Source of the DNA: Thraustochytrium sp. TN22
Taxonomy: Eukaryota; Sar; Bigyra; Thraustochytrida; Thraustochytriidae
DNA length: 64,000 nucleotides
Direction of reading: 5' to 3'
Assembly (NCBI GenBank): GCA_013306675.1
Contig: JABLUY010000042.1
Span: forward strand, 1 to 64,000
Numbering within the stretch: the first letter of the stretch is position 1; each line of letters opens with the position of its first letter. This document shows positions 56,289 to 64,000 of this stretch, one piece after another. The notes under the pieces were generated by a model. That model saw only the letters and a program-made list of their open reading frames with translations, searched no databases and was not told the DNA's origin. Position numbers and translations under genes: made by a program.

Positions 56289-56440
56289 GCCGCCGCCGGC
56301 CGCCGCCGCGCGCGCGCATCTGCCTCCCTGCCGGCCTCGCGGGCCTGCCTGCCCGTGCCGCCGCCCATCCCCTCCCTTCGCAGGAGCCTTACCTGTTTTA
56401 TATGTTCCAGCCGACGCCCGGACTCCATCAGTCATTCCCT

Positions 56441-56537
56441 GGTTCTCTGGTCTAGTGGCATGATTCTCCCTTAGGGCTTGTCCTGAGAAGGGCAGGTAAT
56501 TTGGGAGAGGTTCCGGGTTCGATTCCCGGGAGAGCCC
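56441..56537 (+). tRNA. tRNA-Pro (anticodon AGG) with 25-base intron
   Basis: A full cloverleaf folds from the sequence. The acceptor stem GGTTCTC pairs with GAGAGCC (one T-G wobble); the D arm is GTCT-AGTGGCAT-GATT; the anticodon stem CTCCC/GGGAG flanks the loop TTAGGG...T with anticodon AGG at 56473-56475; the T arm is CCGGG-TTCGATT-CCCGG; the discriminator is C. A 25-base intron (56477-56501) lies at the canonical position between bases 37 and 38. The mature tRNA is 72 bases, matching eukaryotic tRNA-Pro nearly base for base in the D and T arms. Confidence 0.95.
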
Positions 56538-56541
56538 ATTG

Positions 56542-56557
56542 TTTTTTTAATTTTTTT
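56542..56557 (+). terminator. RNA polymerase III terminator of tRNA-Pro
   Basis: Two runs of seven T separated by AA start four bases after the discriminator base, as expected for Pol III termination. Confidence 0.85.
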
Positions 56558-56715
56558 CGCCGTCCAGGTAAAATGCGTTGCGCAGATAGGCCTCTTGGGA
56601 CTGGGACCTGGGACGATGACGTTACGGAGGACTCGGAGACGGACGCTCTCGCGCCGGCGGAGAGGGAGCGGCAGAGCGTGGACGCGAGATCGCACGGAGG
56701 GGGAAGGAGGACGGG

Positions 56716-57297
56716 ATGAAGCACCCGCAGGGCAAGCCGAACCCACACACGATGGCGGTGGTGCAGTACGTGGCGATGGGCGTGGCAGGGCTGCTGGCGG
56801 CGTGGGTCGTGTGGCACTTCGTGGCGAAGCGTGCGCTGGCGTGCTGCTGGTGCCTTCGAGCGAAGAGGTACACGAAGCTGGAGCTGGAGGAGATTAGGCT
56901 GAGGCATCGGCTGGAGAAGAAGAGGAAGGAGCTGGAACGCATGGGCGACGTGGCTCGCACGCGTGAGCGGAGGAGGCTGTATGAAGAAAACAGAGGCATT
57001 CTGCAGCAAGCCAAGGACAGGCTAGGGCGTGCGCTCCTCGGCAGGCGCGCGTTCGCGGCCCAGGAGGTGGTGCCGACAGCGCGGGACGAGGACGGCATGG
57101 CCATCTACGGCGACGCTTGGCTGGAAGGCGTGCCGGGTGTCGGCGGCGGCGGTCCGCTGCGCGAAGTCTTGGGCGAGATGGTGGAGCCAGCGGACGATGA
57201 CGAATACGCCTCACTGCACGCAACTGAGGCGTATGTGCACATGTACGCGGACGACGAGTATGGGCAAGCGTACGCCACGCGTCATGACATGGTGTAG
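56716..57297 (+). CDS. Small single-pass membrane protein of unknown function
   Basis: A 193-residue protein that I do not recognise. One hydrophobic helix (about residues 14-36, VVQYVAMGVAGLLAAWVVWHF) sits near the N-terminus, followed by a Cys-rich juxtamembrane stretch (ALACCWC, possible palmitoylation). A basic amphipathic helix follows (LEEIRLRHRLEKKRKELERM), then an acidic, Tyr-rich C-terminus (AYVHMYADDEYGQAYATRHDMV). This looks like a tail-exposed, membrane-bound adaptor. It lies 178 bases downstream of tRNA-Pro on the same strand. The start is the first ATG of the frame. Confidence 0.6.
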   Translation: MKHPQGKPNPHTMAVVQYVAMGVAGLLAAWVVWHFVAKRALACCWCLRAKRYTKLELEEIRLRHRLEKKRKELERMGDVARTRERRRLYEENRGILQQAKDRLGRALLGRRAFAAQEVVPTARDEDGMAIYGDAWLEGVPGVGGGGPLREVLGEMVEPADDDEYASLHATEAYVHMYADDEYGQAYATRHDMV

Positions 57298-57650
57298 AAG
57301 AAGAGTTAAGATGCACAGACGCTCAGATCGGCGTGCGGCGGTCGCGCGCGTCATTTGCGCTCGTGCTCGTGCTCGGGCTCGGGCTCGTGTCTGTGTCGCC
57401 CTCAGGCTGCAAGTGGTCGTCGATCGCTTCAAAATTCGATCGAAGGCGTCTTTCCCAGGGGCAAGGTCAGATCGAGGGCAGGCAAAGGGCCTCGCGCTTC
57501 CTTTTGTCGTCGTGTTAGTGTCAGGGTCGCCTCTGGCTGCAGTGATACTCAAGCGCATCGGAATCGCTCGGCATCGGAACCGCTCGGCATCGGGAATCGC
57601 TCGACCGGACTCAGACTCGCTGGTCGCTCGAAATGGCTCGCCAGTCAGAC
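57298..57650. other. Convergent non-coding spacer
   Basis: This 353-base stretch lies between two convergent genes. It holds GCTCGT/GCTCGG hexamers at 57359-57390 and an imperfect 16-base repeat with TCGCTCGGCATCGGAA units at about 57563-57606. No gene is seen. Confidence 0.6.
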
Positions 57651-59555
57651 TCACCAGGAGGCCTCGCGGTCGTCAGCCGGGCCAGGGCCGTCCTGGGCGT
57701 CCTCGTGCAAAAGATCCGCGATCTTGGCGCCAGCGGCCTGGTCCGCAGCGATGGCCTCTGGAGCCGGCGAGTCTGCGACGGTAAAGGCGGTTTGGTCGGC
57801 CTCAACGGCAGCCAGGCGCTCGAGCGCCTCGGAGAGCGGCGCCAGCTCGTCGTTCTTGGGCAGCGACTCAGCGGCGTCGTCGAGGCTGCCGAGGCTGCGC
57901 TGGGACGCCTCGGCCTCGGCGCGCTGCGCCATGAGGCGCGAGCGGATGAGCGCTTCGCGTTCACCGGCCTGGTCGAGGATGCGGCGCTCAGCGAGCATGC
58001 GGCTCGTCTGATTGATCCGCGGCTGGAAGGTGTAGTCATAGTCGAAGCCCAGGCGGTCGGCCGCGCCCATCTTGCGCCGCGCGCGCTTCTCGACAGCCTC
58101 CGCATAGAGGCGGTCGAAGATGGTGCCGTCTGCGCTCACGGAGGACGACGAGGCGTCCGGTGCGGAGGCAGCCCCAACACCAGCACCAGGCCCAGCGGCG
58201 GCGGCGGCAGCGGCGGAGACGTCCGACGGCGTCGGGACCAAGTGCGGGTGGAAGGTGCACTCGGAGGCGTTCTCGGCCCACTCGCGGTCCTCGCGGCGCT
58301 GGCGCGCCTCGTGGTCGGCGGACGCCTTGCGCGCATTCCAGTCCTTGCCGCTCTGGTAGAGGCGCGCGTAGAGGCGCTCGGCCGTGTCGTGGGAGAGGCG
58401 GCGCGCCGGCGGACTGTTGGGCGATGGTGGCGCTTGCAGCGCCGCCGAGCTCTCGGCGGACTTGCGCTGCTTCTCGCGCAGACGCGCCTGCTCGTAGAGG
58501 CGCGCGTGCACGTCGCCGTGACCGTCGACGGAGCCGGTCACACTGGCGCTAGCGGCGGTCCGGGGCTCTGCAGCTGGCGACCGCGTTGCAGCGAGACTGG
58601 GCGCAAATGTGCAACCCTCCATCTCGCGTAGCTGGCGCTCCGCCTCGAGGCGCGCGGCGCGCGCCGCCATCTCGGCGCGGTCCGGGCATAGCGCGTCCAG
58701 CGAGCGGCGGCCGCGCTCCTGACCCCCTCCGTTTCGCGGGCCCGTGCTTAGACGGGGCTGGAAGGTGAACTCTGACGAAAGACGGTCTGCCATCTTCTTG
58801 CGTTTCTCCTCGGCCACCTTGGCATGGTTGTGCAGCTCATTGAGGCGGTCCTGGCGCGTGCTCACGGTGCTCGCCGGGCTTCCCGGCGACGCCTTGCTGC
58901 CGCTGCTCGGCCCGCCCTGCGTCACCATGTGCGGCCGAAAGGTGCACTCGGCGTCGGTGTGCTGGCGCTGGCGCTCGTCGAGTGCCCTGCGCTGCTGCAG
59001 CGCCTGTTCATAGAGCTGCTCGAAGCGCGCAGGCCCTTGGGATTCCGGCGAGCTGGTGCCGGCCGCGCCGCGCCTGGGCGGATTGATCTTGGGCCGGAAG
59101 CTGGGCTGCGTCGCGCGCTCCGCTTGTCGCTGCGAGTGCTCCAGTCGCGAGCGCGACTCCACAGCCTGCGCATACAGCGCTTCGAAGCGGCTGCCGTCGC
59201 TCGCGGCAGCCGGGCTGGGCGGCGAGTGCTGCGCCGCCTCGCCGCGTTTGCGGTTGCTGTTGATGCGCGGCTTGAAGGTGCAGCCTTGCTGCTCCGGCGT
59301 GCGCCCCGCGCTCGTGCGCCGTCTGCGCGCGGTCTCCTTGCCGTGTTCGTACAGTCGCTCCAGCCGCGACGTCGCGCCAGCCTTGCTCCCCGGCGTCGAC
59401 GTCGGCGCGACTGGCGGCGAGCTCGGAGAGGGCCGCGTCGGCGTGTGCGGCGGCTGCTCCGCCGGAGGCTGCGGCTCCTCCGCCGCGGGTGGTGACGCTG
59501 CCGCTGCCGCTCCTGCTGCGTCCATGGCGGTGACAGCGGTCGTCGCCTCGGCCAT
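57651..59555 (-). CDS. Repeat protein with LY...TFxP units, probably cytoskeletal
   Basis: A 634-residue hydrophilic protein built of seven or eight imperfect repeats of about 35-45 residues. Each starts with (R/x)-(F/L)-x-x-L-Y-x-x-A/G, continues with a charged helix and ends with (C/S/F)-T/S-F-x-P-(R/K/H)-(I/L/M): for example ECTFRPHM, PSFRPKIN, EFTFQPRL, ECTFHPHL, YTFQPRIN. Low-complexity Ala/Pro/Ser linkers separate them. Such LY/TFxP repeats occur in large protist proteins, and I associate them loosely with cytoskeletal or flagellar structures; that is inference. No enzyme domain or membrane segment is present. The frame opens with GTG at 59582; the first ATG is 59555 (MAEATTAVTAMDAAG). 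Confidence 0.7.
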   Translation of the reverse strand: MAEATTAVTAMDAAGAAAAASPPAAEEPQPPAEQPPHTPTRPSPSSPPVAPTSTPGSKAGATSRLERLYEHGKETARRRRTSAGRTPEQQGCTFKPRINSNRKRGEAAQHSPPSPAAASDGSRFEALYAQAVESRSRLEHSQRQAERATQPSFRPKINPPRRGAAGTSSPESQGPARFEQLYEQALQQRRALDERQRQHTDAECTFRPHMVTQGGPSSGSKASPGSPASTVSTRQDRLNELHNHAKVAEEKRKKMADRLSSEFTFQPRLSTGPRNGGGQERGRRSLDALCPDRAEMAARAARLEAERQLREMEGCTFAPSLAATRSPAAEPRTAASASVTGSVDGHGDVHARLYEQARLREKQRKSAESSAALQAPPSPNSPPARRLSHDTAERLYARLYQSGKDWNARKASADHEARQRREDREWAENASECTFHPHLVPTPSDVSAAAAAAAGPGAGVGAASAPDASSSSVSADGTIFDRLYAEAVEKRARRKMGAADRLGFDYDYTFQPRINQTSRMLAERRILDQAGEREALIRSRLMAQRAEAEASQRSLGSLDDAAESLPKNDELAPLSEALERLAAVEADQTAFTVADSPAPEAIAADQAAGAKIADLLHEDAQDGPGPADDREASW

Positions 59556-59984
59556 GCTCCCCGCCGGCCGCCTCCCGCTCACGAACGAAGGTTCTGACCG
59601 GCGGCGCGTTGCCGACCGCGCCTTCTCCTCCGGCTCTGCGCTCGCCTCGTCGCCGCTGCGACGCGCCGCACGCGCCCGCGCGAGCGAGCGAGCGAGCGAG
59701 CGAGCGAGCGAGCGAAGGCGGTCTGCGCGAGGTTGGACTCTGGCTCGGGACCGCCTCTCTCTTCTCTCTCTCTCTCTCTCCCTTCGGCGAGCCTAACCAC
59801 GGCGGCGGCGGCGGCGGCGGCGCGGAGCCCGGGTCCGTCAAGGTGGCCGGCGTCGCGCAGGTCGAGACGAAGCAGAGAGCGAGAAAAGATACGACACCTG
59901 CTACTTGCGAGGGGTTGTGCTACATTAGAGGCCCCGTCCCGGCCGTCGAAGGTCTTCTTGTGGGCCTGCATGGGCGCGCCTCCT
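59556..59984. other. Non-coding spacer with GAGC repeat
   Basis: This 429-base stretch lies between two genes on the same strand. It holds CGAG units at 59681-59714, a TC-rich patch at 59760-59781 and a short GGC run at 59800-59822. No gene is seen. Confidence 0.6.
59681..59714. repeat. (CGAG)8 tetranucleotide repeat
   Basis: Eight or nine CGAG units about 125 bases upstream of the LY/TFxP-repeat gene's start codon. Confidence 0.95.
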
Positions 59985-61175
59985 TCAAGGGCGCGCCTCC
60001 CGGAGCGGGTTCTTGGCCATGCCGGCGAGGAGCATGAAGTTCTCGACGGCGAAGTCGCCGACGTAGTCGCCCATGCACTCGGCGCCGTGCAGGGCGCCCA
60101 TGAGCTGACGGCAGGTAGCCGGCACGCCCTGCTTGACGAGGCGGCGGTAGAAGCAGATGCCGTCGTCGCGCAGTGGGTCGAGCTCGTGCACAAGGATGGA
60201 GGTGCGCGGGAACTGGCGCAGGTCCTCGTCCGAGGCGAAGGAAGGCCAGGCCAATGCGTCGCGCTGCTGGAAGGCCTGCAGGCCGTAGCCCTCGGCCTCG
60301 CGGGTGGACCCGGAGAGGCGGACGAAGAGCCCGTTGCATTCGCTGTTCAGGTGGCTCGTGCCCAGGATGCCGTTGTTTTTCGTGTCCTGCGGCCAGGCCC
60401 CGGCAATGTACGGGCACGAGGCGTGCACGCCGTGCTTGACGAGATCGCGGCGGCCCTCGCGGATCGCCTTGAGAACCACAGCCAAAGCAAGGTTGCCGCC
60501 CCCGCTCTCGCCGGCAATCAGCACCCGCTCGTCGACGCCGAGCTGCTGCCTGCTCGCGTGCACCCACTGAAGCGTGCTGTAGCAGTCATTGAGGCCGGCC
60601 GGAAATGGCTTCACCTCCGGGTTGGTCGCCGTCGGTACCTCGCAGTTGCGGAACTCCGGCATGACCACCACGACGCCCTGCTTGGCCAGAATCTTGCCTA
60701 CGTTCATGTACGGCGGGTCAAAGGGACTCGAGACCGCCATACCGCCACCATGCATGTAGAGTACGCAAGGCAGCGGGCCCGTGCCACGGTCCTTGGGCCG
60801 CATGATGGACAGCAGGATCGTGTTGCCATCCGGCTGCGAGGTGATGGACTCGCGCAGCACCTCCACGCCCTCCTCGTCAAAGAGGTGGCGCGTCTCGGGC
60901 GCTGGCGGCGGCAGGACGCCCTTCTGCGCCATCTCCATGACGCCGGCCAGCGACATTTGCTCCAGCTCCACGCGGCGCGCGCACAGCTCCTCGTGCGACT
61001 TGAAGTCGCCCTTGGCCGCCGACGGGACGACGCCCATGAGCGTCCACGGCAACATGAAGCCGGCCTTGAGCCGCGGATCAACACGCTCCTCCTGCTGCAG
61101 CCGCTCCCAGCAGCTCTCCAGCAGCTCCTTGAGCCGCGGGTCCATCGTGCTGCCCGCGGCCTCGCGCGTCGCCAT
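59985..61175 (-). CDS. HSL-type alpha/beta hydrolase (AB_hydrolase_3), tandem copy 1
   Basis: A 396-residue serine hydrolase of the hormone-sensitive-lipase group. The oxyanion motif HGGGMAVS is near residue 140 and the nucleophile motif GESGGG near 221-226. The acid Asp is in ELDPLRDDG and the His in GALHGAECMG. A helical region of about 90 residues precedes the catalytic fold, containing DPRLK...W and DGNTILLSIMRP. HSL-group enzymes split short- or medium-chain esters. The ending KNPLREARP is shared with both neighbours. The frame continues upstream to a TTG at 61205; the first ATG is 61175 (MATREAAG), which matches the MATREGSS start of copy 2. Confidence 0.88.
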   Translation of the reverse strand: MATREAAGSTMDPRLKELLESCWERLQQEERVDPRLKAGFMLPWTLMGVVPSAAKGDFKSHEELCARRVELEQMSLAGVMEMAQKGVLPPPAPETRHLFDEEGVEVLRESITSQPDGNTILLSIMRPKDRGTGPLPCVLYMHGGGMAVSSPFDPPYMNVGKILAKQGVVVVMPEFRNCEVPTATNPEVKPFPAGLNDCYSTLQWVHASRQQLGVDERVLIAGESGGGNLALAVVLKAIREGRRDLVKHGVHASCPYIAGAWPQDTKNNGILGTSHLNSECNGLFVRLSGSTREAEGYGLQAFQQRDALAWPSFASDEDLRQFPRTSILVHELDPLRDDGICFYRRLVKQGVPATCRQLMGALHGAECMGDYVGDFAVENFMLLAGMAKNPLREARP

Positions 61176-62103
61176 GATCCCGGACCGCAGGCTGGCGCTG
61201 CACAATCAAGCTCACGTCGCCGACAGGCTCGGCTGACGACGCCGCCCGGCTCGGATCTCGCGACGCGACGAGCGGGTCCACGATCTGGGTCTGCGGCGAG
61301 CCGAGCTCTCGCTCCAGGGCCTCGCCTGTGGCACCTGTGCTCGTCCGACGTCCGTCCCGCCGCCGCTGCGACGACAGAGCTCAGTCCCCACCTCCCCGTC
61401 GACGGAAGGTACCGTCCCACTGCGCGTGGCGCGGCGGCGCGGGGCCCGCGGCCAGCGCCGGCGGCTCGCGCCAACGCGCCGCGCGGCTGCTTGGTCATCG
61501 CGACTGACAGCGAGAGGAGAAGAGATGACGCCCGCCTGACTCGAAGAGCCTCGAAGAGCCACGAAGACCTCGAAGACGGGTTGGCCAGGTTCTCCAGCCT
61601 GTGAGAGAGAACTTGTCCGTGGCGCGCGACGTGGCGCGACGGCCGCGAAGTTGGACGCACGCGAAGTGCGCCCCTGGCGCATCGTCGGTCGGCGCCCAGG
61701 GACGGGATGGTTGTGCTTGCCAAGGTCGAGACTCCGCTCTCTGTCGGCACAGGCTCGAGCTTAGCAGTCAGCGCACTGCTGGCTCGCAAGCAAAGCGGCG
61801 CGAGCGGCGAGTCATCGCGTCAGTCGCATCGTGCTGCACGCCAAGGGTAAGCTGCAGCTGCATCGCCGCGGATGACGTGTTTCCGGCCGGGATCGTAGGA
61901 AGCTGGTGCACGATCCGATGACTCGCGCGGAACTGTTGTTGCTACTAAGTCACGGTGATCCGGTGCTATCATCGACTCGGGCCGCTCCTTCAAGTTGGGC
62001 AATGCGCACTTCGCGAGCACTTCGAGCACTGCCAGTGGCACGCGTACTAACTCTAAGTGCAAGGTGACTTTCTGATAACCTACGTGTCGAAGTTAGGCCC
62101 AGA
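61176..62103. other. Spacer between hydrolase copies 1 and 2
   Basis: This 928-base stretch has no recognisable gene. It holds GAAGAGCCTC-type 12-base repeats at about 61549-61577 and TGCCAGTG at 62030. The first part should carry the promoter of copy 1. Confidence 0.6.
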
Positions 62104-63306
62104 TCAAGGGCGCGCCTCGTTGACCTCATTCTTGGCCATGGCGGCCATGGTGGCGCAGAGTTCGATAGCAAAATCGGGGGCGAATTCGCCGCCAAGAGTC
62201 TCGGAGCCATGAAGGCCGCCCATGATCATGCGGCATGTGGCTGGGATACCCTGCTTGACGAGGCGGCGATAGAAGAGGATGCCCTCGTCGCGGAGCGGGT
62301 CGAGCTCGTGCACGGCGATGGAGATGCGTGGGAAACGGGCGAGGTCGTCGTCAGACGCAAAAGCGGGCCAGGCGAGCGGGTTCTTTTCCTTGATGGCCTC
62401 CATGCTGTAGCCGGCGGCCATGCGCAAGGGATCGTCCTTGGGGAAGCACAGATAGAGCCCATTGCTCTCGCTGTCGAGATGGCTCGAGCCGAGGACACCG
62501 TTGTCCTTGACGTCCTGCGGCCAGGTGCCGGCGATGTACGGACAGGAGCAGTGCAGACCGTGCTGGACGAGGTCGCGGCGGTCCTCCTGGATCGCCTTGA
62601 GCGTCACCGCCAAGGTGAGGTTGGCGCCGCCACTCTCACCTGCGATGAGGATTCGGCCGTCGATGCCGAGCTTCTCCTTGTTGGCGTGCACCCACTTCAC
62701 GGAGCTGTAGCAGTCGTTGAGGCCGGCAGGGAACTCGGCCACCTCCTTGTTCGACTCCGTAGGCACCTCGCAGTTGCGGAACGAGGGCAGCACCACGACG
62801 ATACCCTGCCTGGCCAGCAGCTTGGCGAGGTTCTGGAAGATGGAGTCGAAGGGGCTCATCGACGCCATGCCGCCGCCGTGGATGTAAATCACGCAGGCGC
62901 GTGTCCCCTCTGCAGCCTCGTCCTGCGGCCGCACGATGGACAGCACGACGGAATTGCCGTCTGGCTCCGAGATGATGGTCTCCTGAGAAAACTCCAGGCC
63001 GTCCTCCCTGTACAGCGCGCGCACCTCCGCGGGCGGCTCCGGGATGGCGCCCTCCTGCGCCATCTGCGCAACCGTATCGTTGATCATGCCTTCCATCTGC
63101 ACGCGGTGCTTCAGCATCTCCTCCCGCGACTTGAATTCGCCGCCGCAAACCGCAAAGAGCGAGCCCCACATGGCCCACGGCTTGACAAAGTCGCTCTTGA
63201 GGCGCGGGTCCAGCCGCTCCTCGTTTTGCAGCTTCGCCCAGCACCTCTCGTACACTTCTGCATGCTTGGGGTCCAGCCCGCTGCTGCTGCCCTCGCGCGT
63301 CGCCAT
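62104..63306 (-). CDS. HSL-type alpha/beta hydrolase (AB_hydrolase_3), tandem copy 2
   Basis: A 400-residue paralogue of the hydrolase at 59985-61175, alike along its whole length. It has HGGGMASMS near residue 142, GESGGANL near 222, ELDPLRDEG and GGLHGSETLG, so the triad is complete. It shares the MATRE start and the NEVNEARP-type end. No signal peptide is present, which points to a cytosolic esterase or lipase. The same orientation and spacing of about 0.9 kb indicate tandem duplication. Confidence 0.88.
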   Translation of the reverse strand: MATREGSSSGLDPKHAEVYERCWAKLQNEERLDPRLKSDFVKPWAMWGSLFAVCGGEFKSREEMLKHRVQMEGMINDTVAQMAQEGAIPEPPAEVRALYREDGLEFSQETIISEPDGNSVVLSIVRPQDEAAEGTRACVIYIHGGGMASMSPFDSIFQNLAKLLARQGIVVVLPSFRNCEVPTESNKEVAEFPAGLNDCYSSVKWVHANKEKLGIDGRILIAGESGGANLTLAVTLKAIQEDRRDLVQHGLHCSCPYIAGTWPQDVKDNGVLGSSHLDSESNGLYLCFPKDDPLRMAAGYSMEAIKEKNPLAWPAFASDDDLARFPRISIAVHELDPLRDEGILFYRRLVKQGIPATCRMIMGGLHGSETLGGEFAPDFAIELCATMAAMAKNEVNEARP

Positions 63307-63873
63307 CGTGCTTGCCTTCTGTCCTTCTCTCCTTTAGCTAACTATCTAAGATAGCAGTGCCTTCCTCCCTGGCCTCCTTGTCCTGCCTCTTTCTTGTCCT
63401 GCCTCCCTCACGGTTTGCGTTTTGCAGGGCGTTTTGCAGGCATCGATCGACCTCAGGCTCGGTGTCGCTCAGTGCCGCCAGGCGACTGCTAATTAGAGCT
63501 AACAAGCGAACAGACGGCCTCGGTCGTCTGAGCGATGACAAGCGGCCTGTGCGATGCAGTGACGAGCCTCACACGGCCGGAGTGATGCCGATTCAGTGCG
63601 GCCGCTGCAGCGCAGGGCGCGGCGCGGCGCCGGTGCGCCGCCTGGCCGGCCGGCTGCGCTCTGCCTGACTGTGAGGGCTTTTGTGAATGTTCCTGGCCAA
63701 GGGCCCGTCTCGATCTTGCATTGACAGTGAAGTGCACAAGGACCCGGTGCGGCGCGCGCAGAGATAGGCGCATGGCAACCCTGCGGACGGGCTCAGCTCG
63801 GACATGATTCATACTTTCTCGTGACTTTTTCGTGTTATTCCTGCTGTCGCGGGGGTGAATCTTCAAGTCAAAC
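63307..63873. other. Spacer between hydrolase copies 2 and 3
   Basis: This 567-base stretch has no recognisable gene. The part next to 63306 should hold the promoter of copy 2. It includes TTGACAGTGAAGTGC near 63722, similar to a stretch near 1733 upstream of the first gene. Confidence 0.55.
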
Positions 63874-64000
63874 TCAAGGGCGCGCCTCTTGAAGGGAATT
63901 TTTTGCCATGGCGGCGAGGGAAGAAAAGTGGTCGATGGCAAAGTCGGTGACGCAGTCGCCCATGAGCTCGGACGCGTGCAAGGCGCCCATGAGCTGGCGG
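63874..64000 (-). CDS. HSL-type alpha/beta hydrolase, tandem copy 3 (3' end only)
   Basis: The last 41 codons of a third paralogue, running off the window. The translation RQLMGALHASELMGD...FAID followed by AAMAKNSLQEARP and a stop aligns with the ends of copies 1 and 2 (GALHGAECMG and MAKNPLREARP). The catalytic-His region is kept, with Ala where the others have Gly after LH. The start lies beyond 64000. Confidence 0.88.
   Translation of the reverse strand, partial: RQLMGALHASELMGDCVTDFAIDHFSSLAAMAKNSLQEARP

Noticed and set aside
56289-56435. Longer start for the m3C methyltransferase
   Set aside because: It is an ATG in frame, but it lies 5 bases from tRNA-Pro, leaving no independent leader, and the extra 49 residues are low complexity. 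Not fully excluded.
1-64000. Transposons or virus-derived elements
   Set aside because: No transposase, reverse transcriptase, integrase, capsid gene or long terminal repeat was recognised in any frame.
1-64000. Bacterial origin of the window
   Set aside because: Axonemal proteins, Rgp1 and an intron-bearing tRNA with a Pol III terminator exclude it.

Overview
The window is nuclear DNA from a GC-rich, gene-dense unicellular eukaryote with a motile flagellum. Genes are very long and uninterrupted: single open frames of 9.8, 8.5 and 5.3 kb show no sign of introns. Two axonemal proteins (CFAP47 and CFAP58), a Rab6-GEF subunit (Rgp1), a nuclear-type tRNA-Pro with an intron at 37/38, and a secreted protein whose PAN modules are joined by Pro-Thr linkers of the kind common in stramenopiles all point to a flagellate stramenopile. 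An intron-poor labyrinthulomycete (thraustochytrid-like) fits best; this is inference from style, not a database match.

Layout. 0-10 kb: an NCB5OR-like cytochrome b5/reductase on the minus strand, then two small plus-strand proteins that share an RxLSFDF motif and sit in about 5 kb of otherwise empty, repeat-rich DNA, then a DIX-domain protein (minus) and a Nudix protein (plus). 10-20 kb: Rgp1 (minus), a TIR-like/TIR-like/NACHT/WD40 STAND protein (minus), and a divergently transcribed cyclic-nucleotide-binding protein. 20-38 kb: a 2848-residue multi-GAF coiled-coil protein (minus), a secreted six-module PAN/Apple protein (plus), and a full-length ABCA-type transporter (minus). 38-54 kb: an alpha/beta hydrolase (minus) divergent from CFAP58 (plus), which is tail-to-tail with giant CFAP47 (minus). 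54-64 kb: a CAF16-like ABC ATPase, a METTL6-type tRNA m3C methyltransferase, tRNA-Pro(AGG), a small membrane protein, a repeat protein built on LY...TFxP units, and a tandem array of HSL-type hydrolases, two complete and a third cut by the window edge.

The main functional themes are flagellar structure (CFAP47, CFAP58), nucleotide-based signalling or sensing (GAF array, CNB protein, STAND protein), membrane traffic and lipid handling (Rgp1, ABCA, lipase-like hydrolases), and RNA biology (m3C methyltransferase, CAF16-like ATPase, tRNA). Genes appear to be individual transcription units. A striking general feature is that most start codons are preceded within about 0-130 bases by a short tandem repeat (AAGC, CTCGG, GAGC, CATGG or GCC units), and the non-coding DNA repeatedly carries CACTGGCA/TGCCAGTG. 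Several long frames remain open upstream of the first ATG; I placed those starts at the first plausible ATG.
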